NCBI RefSeq assembly: GCF_026262505.1
Contig: NC_067208.1
Location: 2,170,001 to 2,234,000, forward strand
DNA length: 64,000 nt
Source: Trichomonas vaginalis G3
Taxonomy: Eukaryota; Parabasalia; Trichomonadida; Trichomonadidae
Direction: 5' to 3'
The position numbers were made by a program, and so were the translations under genes. Below, piece after piece: positions 35,015 to 44,661 of the stretch. How positions within the stretch are numbered: the first letter of the stretch is position 1; the number at the start of each line of letters is the position of its first letter. The notes under the pieces are model-generated. The model was not told where the DNA came from and ran no database searches. It saw only the letters and a program-made list of their open reading frames with translations.

Positions 35015-35936
35015 AAATCTTCTGAAAAATAATATCACATAAACTCATATTATTTTCTAATATATAACTATTTTATATAAAAATCAAATTCAATGATCTT
35101 AAAAGCGAAGGATAAACCTCAAAATTTACGAATATAATGAGTGGGAATATAATGCTTATCTATCATAAAACCATATGAAATATCAATTTTTGCTTTACGC
35201 CTAATTTTTGACGACAATTAGCAAAAAATGTTAAATGTTAACACTCAGTCCATTTGAATATGAAAAATAAAATTGACTTTGATTAAATGTTTTTATTTAT
35301 CATGCAATTCTTCTTGCGACCAAAGATTTGAATAAAAGTTCAAAAAATAAGATAGCTGAAAAAATAATATACGGTAGTGTTTACTAATAGATGAATAGTA
35401 TATAAATTCTATTAAAATGGATTTGATCCAAAAAAATATAAAACCAAAAATAATTGTTATAATTTAAATGAAGAAGTAATTTAAAACGATTTTATTTATG
35501 ATCAAATTTTATATTTTTTTTGGATCAAATCCATTTTAATAGAATTTATATACTATTCATCTATTAGTAAACACTACCGTATATTATTTTTTAAGCTATC
35601 TTATTTTTTGAACTTTTATTCAAATCTTTGGTCGCAAGAAGAATTGCATGATAAATAAAAACATTTAATCAAAGTCAATTTTATTTTTCATATTCAAATG
35701 GACTGAGTGTTAACATTTAACATTTTTTGCTAATTGTCGTCAAAAATTAGGCGTAAAGCAAAAATTGATATTTCATGTGGTTTTATGATAGATAAGCATT
35801 ATATTCCCACTCATTATATTCGTAAATTTTGAGGTTTATCCTTCGCTTTTAAGATCATTGAATTTGATTTTTATATAAAATAGTTATATATTAGAAAATA
35901 ATATGAGTTTATGTGATATTATTTTTCAGAAGATTT
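35015..35936. repeat. Near-perfect inverted repeat, 2 x about 428 bp
   Basis: 35015-35442 is the reverse complement of 35507-35936 with only a few mismatches (for example GATAGCTGAAAA against GATAGCTTAAAA, and CCATATG against CCACATG). The 64-bp spacer is 35443-35506. No ORF inside. Shorter matching arms flank it at about 34854 and 36067, so the full symmetric structure spans about 1.2 kb. It lies between seven-span genes 1 and 2. Confidence 0.92.
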
Positions 35937-36355
35937 TGTGTTCTTCTTCAAAATTTTATTTTTTATTAAAAAGAATCTTTACAAAATATACATTTACTTT
36001 AATTAATATTTAAAAACGTGCTCTATCAAAAGTTCCAAAAATTCAATATTTTAGCTTTTCTGAGGTGTCACTTTTGATGAATTTCTGTTTACAACAATGG
36101 AATATTTCTTATTGCACACATCGTACATTACGAATCTAGTACGTTGTTTAATTTAACAGCTCTTAATTCATTGATAAGTTTCCACCATCAAATCTTTGTA
36201 AACTATTCAATCTGAGAAATTTTCAAAAAAAATTATTTATGTTTGTTAATCTATTTCACTTGTAAGATATAAAATTTGCCATTTTGACATTCATTCAATT
36301 TTTTTTATTACAACCAAGTGTGAAGTATTTTTATATATATCATCATATACAAAAT
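35937..36355. other. AT-rich spacer upstream of seven-span gene 2
   Basis: Holds the right outer arm of the inverted repeat (about 36067) and ACGTGCTCTATCAAAA at about 36017, whose reverse complement recurs at about 38151. No gene seen. Confidence 0.6.
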
Positions 36356-36360
36356 TCATT
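36356..36360 (+). promoter_or_regulatory. Initiator for 36364-37336
   Basis: TCATT, an Inr match, 3 bases before the ATG at 36364. Confidence 0.5.
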
Positions 36361-36363
36361 AAG

Positions 36364-37336
36364 ATGGCTCAAAAACAATTTTTTTTAGAAATGAGCGCTT
36401 CATCAAATTCCCTCTTAATTGGAGGAATGATAAACTCAAGATGCAATTTCTCAACTCACCCTGATTGTAATTTATATTTTAGTATGGCTTTTTTCATCAT
36501 ATCTCTTTTCGTTTGCTTACCTTATTCATATAATTGTATTGTTCAACTACGCAAGAAACTATTTACTCGAGAAAAGAAGTTAGATCATGGAATTGAATTC
36601 TGCTTTATTAGTTTTATTAATGAAGCAGTATTTTCGATCTCTTATTGCACTAATATTCATTTTTTTACAGATCTTTCAGTAACCAAAGTTAGATACATCA
36701 TTTTACTAATCAGAACCTTACAAACTTTCTCAATTACTCTTTATTTTTACGACATATTGAAAATTTTAATCATATTCAAGATCAAAATCGGAAATATTTT
36801 AGCTTGGCTATCAATTTCGTTAATGACAGTCTTAGGCGCATTCTCATTTTTTTACTTACATCTATTTATTTTTCGAAAACACGAAAATTGAATCTTTTTT
36901 ACGAAAATTTAGTGATATACATATCCTATTCTATATAGTCATCATCATATTCTCATTGAGCGTACTTATTTTATCTATTGGCTTCATATTTTCAAATGCG
37001 AGAGATTTACTCGATGATTCTAAGCTCAAAAGATTAAAAATAGGCTTATTCATATTACCTTTCTCAATAATTTTATATATTGTTCAATATATCTGCATTA
37101 CATCCAAATTTTGGGGTTCTCATTTTGAGATCCAACTAAGAACCACTGATTACATCACTAAATTTGATAGTTTTAAGAACAGTTATTTCTATATATCATG
37201 GGGATATAATGTATTTTGGTATGGAATCATGAATTTCGTACCTCTTTTTATTATGAATACTTTATCTACAGGAACAGAGCTTCCTGAGGCACCTAAAGAT
37301 AGTTCATCAGAATTGAATATTTCAATAGATATATAA
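36364..37336 (+). pseudogene. Seven-span membrane protein, paralogue 2, one frameshift
   Basis: Open from 36364 to 36891 (175 codons) with the conserved N-terminal Cys pattern (SRCNFSTHPDC) and the first spans. At the T-run 36869-36873 a one-base change of frame restores similarity to paralogue 1, and the second part runs to 37336 with the conserved ending (WGYNVFWYGIMNFVPLF). The promoter looks intact. Either a recent pseudogene or a homopolymer sequencing error. Confidence 0.65.
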
Positions 37337-39195
37337 TTGTATATTTTTAATGTATTTTTTGTTCGAATTAAATTAAAATTGTCTTCAAAACATTTTACAG
37401 TTAAATATCTCTCTTTCTAACATATAGTCTTAATATAGTTAACTATGAATAAGTATCTCGTATGGAGAAAAATCTTCTCCAACTCGAAAATTCAATTTGG
37501 AGGTACTTGACAAGATGTAATTTCAAATTGGCAAAATATACATCTAAATATCAGTTATATTCCTAAATTTAACTCAGTTTCTGCTCAAACTTAATATAGA
37601 GAAAGTTCTTAACATTTATTTAAGAATTGGCAAAATATACCAAGGAATATTTTTGGAAATTCGTGAATAATATAATTGAAAGTAATCATTATAGTAATTT
37701 GAAAGCAAACTCCCTTAGGCTAAACTGATTTTATTGGGAATCAATGAAAAATATTTTAGATTTTATTTTATCGATGATATAAGAGAGATCATTAATAGAT
37801 TAGATGAAAAGTATTACAGTTTCATTCGTATTATCAAATAAAGATCCTATCTATGAACCATTTTTGTCCATTAAATCGAGGAAATTAAAATATGTTAGGA
37901 ATTCTAGAGAAATGTTTATCATCTTAGGAATCCTAACTATGTAAACTATAGTATATCCAATATATTTAAACTTTTACTATCTAGATTGAACTTGAATACA
38001 AAATTATTTGTCAATACTTATATAAGTTTATGGTAGTAAGGTAGTCACAAAATCTAAGTAGTGAGGCTCTCAAAAATTGAACCGTACTCCATACAAAATT
38101 TGTGTACCCTCACTACTTAGATTTTGTGGCCTTCAATTGAGAGGTTAGTTTTGATAGAGCACGTTATAAAATTAAAAGGGAAAAATAAATAAAATTTAAA
38201 CATTTAATTATATATAATGTAAGGAGTGTAATTCCAAATTTTCTAAAAACTATTCAAATTTGAGCATTTTTTGGAAATAGTAAATCTAATATGTACATCT
38301 AATAACAACATGATTCATCACCTTTTCAAGCTCTGCAGTCAATTTTTTGAAATTTGATTGAAATAAATGTAGCAAAAATTACATTTCATTAGGGAATATA
38401 TGAGTTTCTCTGGAAACAGGCTGATAAATTTTAAATTTTGTCCAATCAACATGAATGCATTGAGAAATTTGGATTGATTTTCTGGTAGAATCTGGAACAA
38501 TTCAACCATGTATAAATGGATCATGTAATCATCATGAAATGTTAGTGTTAGAGTTCAAAAGAAACAGAATGAGTGGAAATCAAACACAATCTGAATAATT
38601 TTAAACGTATACAATCTTTAAGTTTGTATTTTGAATTCTACATATATGATTGTGTAATTCGTTCTTTCAAATTTTCGGATTCAGGCATGTTTTGATAAAA
38701 TTCATTCCCAAAAACGTCAATTAACAATTAAATTTAGTGTATTTTAAATATATATACGTATTATATTTTATAAATTATATTAAATTCGCAAAATTTTAAG
38801 TTTTAAACAAAAATAAAAAATGTTCAAAATATGAAATTATGCATAGGATATTAAAATTTACATGTTAGCAATTTTTTTGAATTGCTTTCAATTTTCATAT
38901 TGAAATTTTTAAGATTTTTTTCTGAAATAATAAGCAAGAATATCAACCTAAATAATATTAAATTCCATGCGTTAATTTCCCCTCAAAAGTCATTGACCGC
39001 CTCTCAATCTAGATTTTGTGAGTACTTTATATCTAAAATTATTTATATATGTATGCCTTTGACATATGCTATAAATATACGATGCAGATTTCCTAATCAA
39101 TAAGTTGTTTTGTTAAGTCTTATTCTTATGAGAGTGGATTAAAGAAAAAATAATATAAAAGATAGTAAATTGAATTTTTATTCAATTACCTAATT
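37337..39195. other. AT-rich spacer, 1.9 kb, one hairpin
   Basis: No convincing gene. CACAAAATCTAAGTAGTGAGG at 38046-38066 is matched by its reverse complement at 38108-38128 (loop of about 41 bases), a small hairpin element. ACGTGCTCTATCAAAA is present in inverse form near 38151. Confidence 0.65.
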
Positions 39196-39489
39196 TCAAG
39201 CTGTTATAGGTCTTTCTGGCGGAGGATGATAAACTCCTGCTTGGACCATTGGACCAAAACCTGATGCGGAATAACCTCCTTGATGAGTTGTCCCACGGTA
39301 ATTCTATCCATTAGACTCTGATTTGGGTAATGTATCTGAATACTCGTGTGTATCTTGAAATTCTTGAATTATCTTTTTTAACTCTTGAACTTCCTTTCGT
39401 AATTGGCGTATCTCATCTAAAACTGATGTTAGACCATCTTCATCTGATGTGAATGAACTCTTTATGAAGAATAGGAAAAGGAATAACAT
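39196..39489 (-). pseudogene. Small secreted coiled-coil protein with in-frame TAG
   Basis: Starts with a hydrophobic leader (MLFLFLFFIKSSF), then an acidic and heptad-like helix (LDEIRQLRKEVQELKKIIQ). TAG at 39304-39306 ends the first 61 codons, yet the same frame stays open beyond it for 35 codons with a Gly/Pro-rich tail (YSASGFGPMVQAG, PPPERP) to TGA at 39196-39198. The total, 97 codons, equals the partner at 33122-33415. An Inr (TATGA on the plus strand) lies at 39500-39504. It is divergent from seven-span gene 3. Confidence 0.5.
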
Positions 39490-39499
39490 TTAATAAGAG

Positions 39500-39504
39500 T
39501 ATGA
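39500..39504 (-). promoter_or_regulatory. Initiator for 39196-39489
   Basis: Reads TCATA on the minus strand, an Inr match, 10 bases before the ATG. Confidence 0.45.
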
Positions 39505-39676
39505 TTTTTGGGGTCGACACTACGATCAGAAAATTTATTATCATTTTTTTCGCAGTATACTATTATGTTTTCAATTTATTCTAAAATTTTTATTTGTATA
39601 TTTCCGATAATTTATAATCTTCTCTCAATTTTTCTGAGAAATGATCTAAACAATAGACCCTTTTTTATAAAAAAAA

Positions 39677-40618
39677 ATGAATTATAATCTTGTTTTAGCT
39701 GGCGTTATTAAATCTAGATGCGGTCTGTCTAATTATCCAACATGCAATAATGATGTTGTTTTAGTTCTTTTTATCATTTCAATAATAATTTGTATTCCAT
39801 TCATGTATGTTTTAACTTCAATTCTCATTGACGCAAATAAATTCAAGTCAGTTAAAATAGATAAGGGATCTTTGTTTTGTGTCTTGACAGTTATGAATTG
39901 TTTAATAAATTCTTTTTCATATTTAACACCTTTACACATGTTTGCAAATAATGGATTATCAAATGCATATGTATTAGTTCAAGTTGCTAATATTTTCCAG
40001 GTTTTTTCAATAGTTTTATATTTTAATGAAATCACAAAAATTTTAATCATGTTTAAAGTTTTTGGAGGAAAATTTTTGCATATTTTATCGATCGTATTAC
40101 TATTTCTACTTGTGTTGCTTTCATTCATTCAATATATTCAATCATTCATAAAAAATGAAAAGATGGCAATTTATTTGTATCGTATATTATTTGAAAAAGA
40201 TGCTTTAATTTATATGTCCACATCTATATATTGCTTGAGTTTTATTATACTTTCTATCACTTTTATCTTTTCTACGCTTAAAGAGTTTCTTGATTTATCA
40301 AAAAGAAAAAAACTATGTGTGGCATTATTTTTCATTCCAATAGCTATTCTAATTCAATATCTTCAAAATTATTCAATTAATTCTACTTGTTGGAAAGTTA
40401 AAATATATAATTACCTTGAACCTTATATGTTTTATACAGATGATAAGGTTCATGCAAATATATATTTATATTTGTATATTTTTTATTTAAGCAACTGGTA
40501 CAGTTTTATGAATATCATCCCATTATACATTTTGAATATATTATCTGTTTCCAATGAAAAAGTTCTAGAAGCAGAGCAAAGCACTAATATTGTCCTTGAA
40601 TCCGTTATTGCCATATGA
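39677..40618 (+). CDS. Seven-span membrane protein, paralogue 3
   Basis: 313 residues with N-terminal SRCGLSNYPTC and seven predicted spans: about 21-49, 62-87, 93-120, 129-155, 172-200, 213-236 and 265-293. Ends with the family's WYSFMNIIPLYIL and a polar tail. All three paralogues lie on the plus strand within 7 kb, so this is a tandem family. Its start lacks a clear initiator and sits in a run of A. Confidence 0.65.
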   Translation: MNYNLVLAGVIKSRCGLSNYPTCNNDVVLVLFIISIIICIPFMYVLTSILIDANKFKSVKIDKGSLFCVLTVMNCLINSFSYLTPLHMFANNGLSNAYVLVQVANIFQVFSIVLYFNEITKILIMFKVFGGKFLHILSIVLLFLLVLLSFIQYIQSFIKNEKMAIYLYRILFEKDALIYMSTSIYCLSFIILSITFIFSTLKEFLDLSKRKKLCVALFFIPIAILIQYLQNYSINSTCWKVKIYNYLEPYMFYTDDKVHANIYLYLYIFYLSNWYSFMNIIPLYILNILSVSNEKVLEAEQSTNIVLESVIAI

Positions 40619-40642
40619 AACCTCTCCAAAGAAATTAATTTG

Positions 40643-40915
40643 TCAAAAGTTTGTTAAAAAAAGATATTTTTTGCTTTTAATGTCCATCAAAATATGAATC
40701 ATGAATTTCCTTTCTGATTCAAATGATAACGAATCAGCATAAATAGCAGTTACCACTGGCAGTGAAGCTGGAAATGAGTCTTCATTATGATCTAAAGATG
40801 AATTGTTTATAGTCATTGTAAATAAAAAATTTGTTAAATCGGTATTAAAGTTGACAGCATTATGATGAACAGCTAATGTTGTAATACCCGCATTAATCAA
40901 AAATCCTCCTTAGTT
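40643..40915 (-). pseudogene. BspA-like gene fragment
   Basis: Encodes GGFLINAGITTLAVHHN and NFNTDLTNF, matching the end of the BspA-like gene at 41400-44021 (GGFLINAGVTTLVVHHN). It then breaks off without the membrane span. No ATG. A partial duplicate of the neighbouring gene's 3' part. Confidence 0.7.
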
Positions 40916-41399
40916 AGATTTCGGATTGGAAAATTAAAACCAATCTCAAGAGTATTTTGAAATGTTTTTCCTACAATATCAATAAGCGGACAAAAACGCT
41001 TATTTTGCATTCAATTTGGGTATTATTTGCGCTTTTAAAAATCAATCCGTGTTTTCTTGTTGCATATGCAATTGTTACTTTACTTTAGTTATGTATGAAT
41101 AATGCATTATCTTTAAAAATATTCTTCTTTACCACTTTCCGGCTTTTCTCATACTACATCCATACTCTTTATCCCAAAATCAAAATCATAAAAATGTAGC
41201 AATAATTGCATATGCTAAAAATATCCAAGAAAAAAATACATTCATCTAAAGTATACTTTATGCCGATTGATTTTTAAAAGCACAAAACAATGCATAGATT
41301 GAATCAACATAAACATTTCCGTCGTAAATAAATGATACTTCTAAATAATCTATAGTATTTAGAGAAAAAGATTCAGTATTATCTTTAAAAAAATATTCT
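40916..41399. other. Spacer with a 17-bp inverted repeat
   Basis: GCTTTTAAAAATCAATC at 41031-41047 is the reverse complement of 41265-41281, and inside it TGCATATGC near 41062 is matched near 41210. The pair delimits about 250 bp like a small non-autonomous element. ATTATCTTTAAAAA-ATATTCTT at about 41107 recurs at about 41379, just after the BspA gene, fitting a duplicated 3' flank. No gene. Confidence 0.6.
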
Positions 41400-44021
41400 T
41401 TATAAAATAGAAATCAAAACAAAAGTAATGATAAGGATAACACTTAAAACAGAAACAAAACAAATCAAAATAATGTCGATGGATGATAATCGATATGATT
41501 TAGGCTCTTCAAATGAAATTATGTATCCATTTAGTTGAAGAATTGCATTGTCTTCACTTATTGTGGTCAATTTTCCTTCTGTTTTGATGTATGCATCTGG
41601 ATATGATGAATTACATTCTTCATCATATTTACCATCTGATTTGATATATCTGTTTGGATCAATCGTTTTGTCGACATTATCAACACAATCTGAATAAATA
41701 ACAGTTGCTGCTGTTGGAGATGTTGGGAATGCTAATTCATAATAATCTAAAGATGGATTATAAAAATTCAATGTAGATAAAGAATTGCTCTTAGTGTCTG
41801 ACATTGCAAAACTATCAAAACAAAGTGTTGTTATATAAGGGAAATTCGTTAAATCAGTATTAAAGCTGACAACATTATGATGAACAACTAATGTTGTAAC
41901 ACCTGCATTAATCAAAAATCCGCCTTCATCAGAACTACTCTGCATTGTTTTGAATCTCAATCCATTGTTGTCAAGATATTTAACATTGTCTGAGATTTCG
42001 AATTTTCCTGTCTGATCTCCATATGTGAACAAAAGATATCCATTATTTTTATAGTAAAAACATTTGTTGTCTGCTCCAAAAATAGAATTTTCATCGAATT
42101 TGAATGAAATATCTGGATTATTTTCGAAACATGTGTTTGAGATCCACTTGATTGATTCAACAATCAATACTTCTTTTAATGAACAACTATCAAATGATTG
42201 ACTTCCTAAACTTGTCAATTTTGAATTAAAATTAATCGTCTCTAATTTCATTGAATTCATGAATGCCAAATCTTTTATGATTAATAATTGTTCAGGACAA
42301 TCAAACTTAGTCAAATCTGATTTATAGAATGAACAATAACCAATTGATTGTGATTTAGGCAAATTGAATTTTGTTGTGTCTGTTATTCCCATGAAACAAA
42401 AATCAGGAATTTCTGTAATTTTTTCTGAAGAAATTTGACTTAATTTGACACAGCAAACAAATGAACCTTTTCCAAGTTTTGTCAAATCATTCTTCATCAA
42501 ATTAACTAAACTAAAACAATAAGCAAATGATAAGTCACCAATCTCTGATATAGATGAAGATTCAGGAATAACAATGCTACTTAATTTGTGACATAAATAA
42601 AAGAATCCGTTTGGAATTTTTGAAATTTGAGAAGATGTAAATTTGGCGGTTTGAAGATTAATCATTCCTGCACATAAATAGTCTTGATTTGTTAGTGTGT
42701 CTGGGATTGTTATTGTTTTGATGTTTGTGCATGAAATGAATGAGAAAGGTTTGACAGAAGGAATTGAGTTTGGAATTTCATAATTTTCTGTTTTTGTGTC
42801 ATTAAATTTTGAAATTAATGATGTTTTGTCACTGTTATATAACATTTGATTCTCAATAACAAAGTTATTAGTACTCATAAGTTGAAATTGTGAAATTGAG
42901 ACATTGATGAAAAGTGACATTGTAAACTCTGTAACATCTGATCCTAAAATGACTTTCTTCAAGTTCTTTTCATTGCATATACAACCAAATTTGTTTGAAC
43001 TGTAGTCATCAATGTTTTTGTCGTCAAAAAATTTTGGATCTAATGAATCTAAGTCTGAAGTTGTTGGATCTACATAATTCTTAAAAGATGGATTTATATT
43101 CTTATTAATTGTGATCTCTTTGATGCCTGTATTGTATAATGAATATGGTTTCATCGAAATTACGTTGAATAAATTCAAACTTGTTATGTTTGTATTGACA
43201 AACACATAGGATTCTAATGATGTAATACTGGCACATAATGTTACAACTGATAATTGTGAACAATCTTCAAAAATATGAGATTTCAATTGTGTCAAAGGAC
43301 AAGAATCAGAGAAAGTGACCTTTTGGAGGTATTTGCAACCTGTAAACAAGAAATTCACCCCTGAATCAATGGTAATCTCTTTCAATCCTGAATAAATGAA
43401 TGGTTGATAATTTTCATTAGCCAAAGCCAGCTGATTATGGATTCTTAGAGTAGATAAATTCCAGCAATTATGGAATACTTTGTATCCAAGTGTAGATCTA
43501 TGTCCTGTGAGGCCTGTAACGTTAGAAAGCGAATAACAATTCTTGAAACAATAGTTATTGAGGTTAATTACTACATTAAGTTCTATAGTTTTAAGTGAAT
43601 GGCATTCAAAGAACGCTTTTATACCTATATTTTGAACTGATTTCAGGTTAATCGACTTTAAATTATGGCAAAACGCAAAAGCATTGCCTCCAACCGTGGT
43701 AATTGTTGTAGATAGGATGCATTCTTCAAGAAGCCCGCATGAAGCAAAAGTGGATTCGGGAATTCCTGTTAAAGAATTTGAAGTAAGGAAGATTGTTTTG
43801 ACATTCGTAAAAGGTGCAAATGATGAACTCAATGGGATAGATGAAACGCCACTCTGTATTAGAATTGAATTGATATTTTGAGAAATAATTTTTGAATTTA
43901 TTTCATCTGCAAGTGAAAAATCATTGGGATTATCGATAATGATTAGATTACTGTTCGCTGCATATGAATTAAGCGTTATTGTCCTAGAAAGAAGATTTGA
44001 AATCAATAAAGTTGCTTTCAT
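41400..44021 (-). CDS. BspA-like leucine-rich surface protein
   Basis: 873 residues. Repeated LRR_5/BspA (TpLRR) units with the C-x-L-x-x-I/V-x-I/L-P pattern (CTNIKTITIPDTLT, CHNLKSINLKSVQNIG, CHKLSSIVIPESSSI) fill most of the length. The last 25 residues are a membrane span (IDIILICFVSVLSVILIITF) with almost no cytoplasmic tail. Such proteins display on the trichomonad surface and are linked to adhesion. The N-terminus has no clear signal peptide, as is common in this family. It is divergent from the second BspA gene at 44662, 640 bases away. Confidence 0.88.
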   Translation of the reverse strand: MKATLLISNLLSRTITLNSYAANSNLIIIDNPNDFSLADEINSKIISQNINSILIQSGVSSIPLSSSFAPFTNVKTIFLTSNSLTGIPESTFASCGLLEECILSTTITTVGGNAFAFCHNLKSINLKSVQNIGIKAFFECHSLKTIELNVVINLNNYCFKNCYSLSNVTGLTGHRSTLGYKVFHNCWNLSTLRIHNQLALANENYQPFIYSGLKEITIDSGVNFLFTGCKYLQKVTFSDSCPLTQLKSHIFEDCSQLSVVTLCASITSLESYVFVNTNITSLNLFNVISMKPYSLYNTGIKEITINKNINPSFKNYVDPTTSDLDSLDPKFFDDKNIDDYSSNKFGCICNEKNLKKVILGSDVTEFTMSLFINVSISQFQLMSTNNFVIENQMLYNSDKTSLISKFNDTKTENYEIPNSIPSVKPFSFISCTNIKTITIPDTLTNQDYLCAGMINLQTAKFTSSQISKIPNGFFYLCHKLSSIVIPESSSISEIGDLSFAYCFSLVNLMKNDLTKLGKGSFVCCVKLSQISSEKITEIPDFCFMGITDTTKFNLPKSQSIGYCSFYKSDLTKFDCPEQLLIIKDLAFMNSMKLETINFNSKLTSLGSQSFDSCSLKEVLIVESIKWISNTCFENNPDISFKFDENSIFGADNKCFYYKNNGYLLFTYGDQTGKFEISDNVKYLDNNGLRFKTMQSSSDEGGFLINAGVTTLVVHHNVVSFNTDLTNFPYITTLCFDSFAMSDTKSNSLSTLNFYNPSLDYYELAFPTSPTAATVIYSDCVDNVDKTIDPNRYIKSDGKYDEECNSSYPDAYIKTEGKLTTISEDNAILQLNGYIISFEEPKSYRLSSIDIILICFVSVLSVILIITFVLISIL

Positions 44022-44646
44022 CTATTTTGAAACCGCTCAGAAATATTGAAAAAATTGGCTTGATTTTTTTACTGTCAATTTCAAATTCCTTATCGAGAAA
44101 ATTTGTTATCTTCCATCGAATACAGTCAGCAAAATTATTGTTGGACGATTATTTTTTCTGAGCGTGTAAGGAATATTTCAGAAATTCGGAGTGAAAAGAT
44201 TATCGTTGTTAAAGAACTAATCATGATAACAGGCTGATAATAGCAAATTTAAAAGAATTTCTGAAAATGACGAATATGACTGTGGATCACTCTTATTGCG
44301 AAAAACATAATATTAATGATAACTATTAAATCCTAAGTCATGGCCAAGAATTAAATTGTGAGAGAAACAAAGTTATTTTTCTGACAGGAAAAGCATTTCA
44401 ATTTCGATAGCCTTATCCGAGTATTTTTTTGTAACGTTCGGAGATTTTTAATAATCGAATTGTATTATCACCGATTTGAACGATCCCGCATTGTCCAACC
44501 ACACTTGCACAAAAATTGTGTTGAATATTCAAAAATTTGTTTGAAGTTCATACAATTTTCAACCACAGCCAATTTTAATTTTCATTAGTATATATATTAT
44601 ATTTTTATTTTTCTGAATTTCAAAATCCGATGATTTCATTGAATAT
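44022..44646. other. Spacer between divergent BspA genes
   Basis: About 0.6 kb, AT-rich, presumably holding both promoters. No other gene seen. Confidence 0.6.
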
Positions 44647-44651
44647 TCACA
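44647..44651 (+). promoter_or_regulatory. Initiator for the second BspA-like gene
   Basis: TCACA, an Inr match, 10 bases before the ATG at 44662. It supports that start over the in-frame TTG at 44656. Confidence 0.5.
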
Positions 44652-44661
44652 ATTATTGCCT

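Noticed and set aside
38046-38128. Hairpin as a terminator or RNA gene
   Set aside because: No gene end nearby and no RNA family recognised; reported only as a hairpin in the spacer.
38882-39103. 73-codon ORF whose end (INIRCRFPNQ) faintly recalls the seven-span N-terminus
   Set aside because: No spans follow and no start signal; the likeness is too short.
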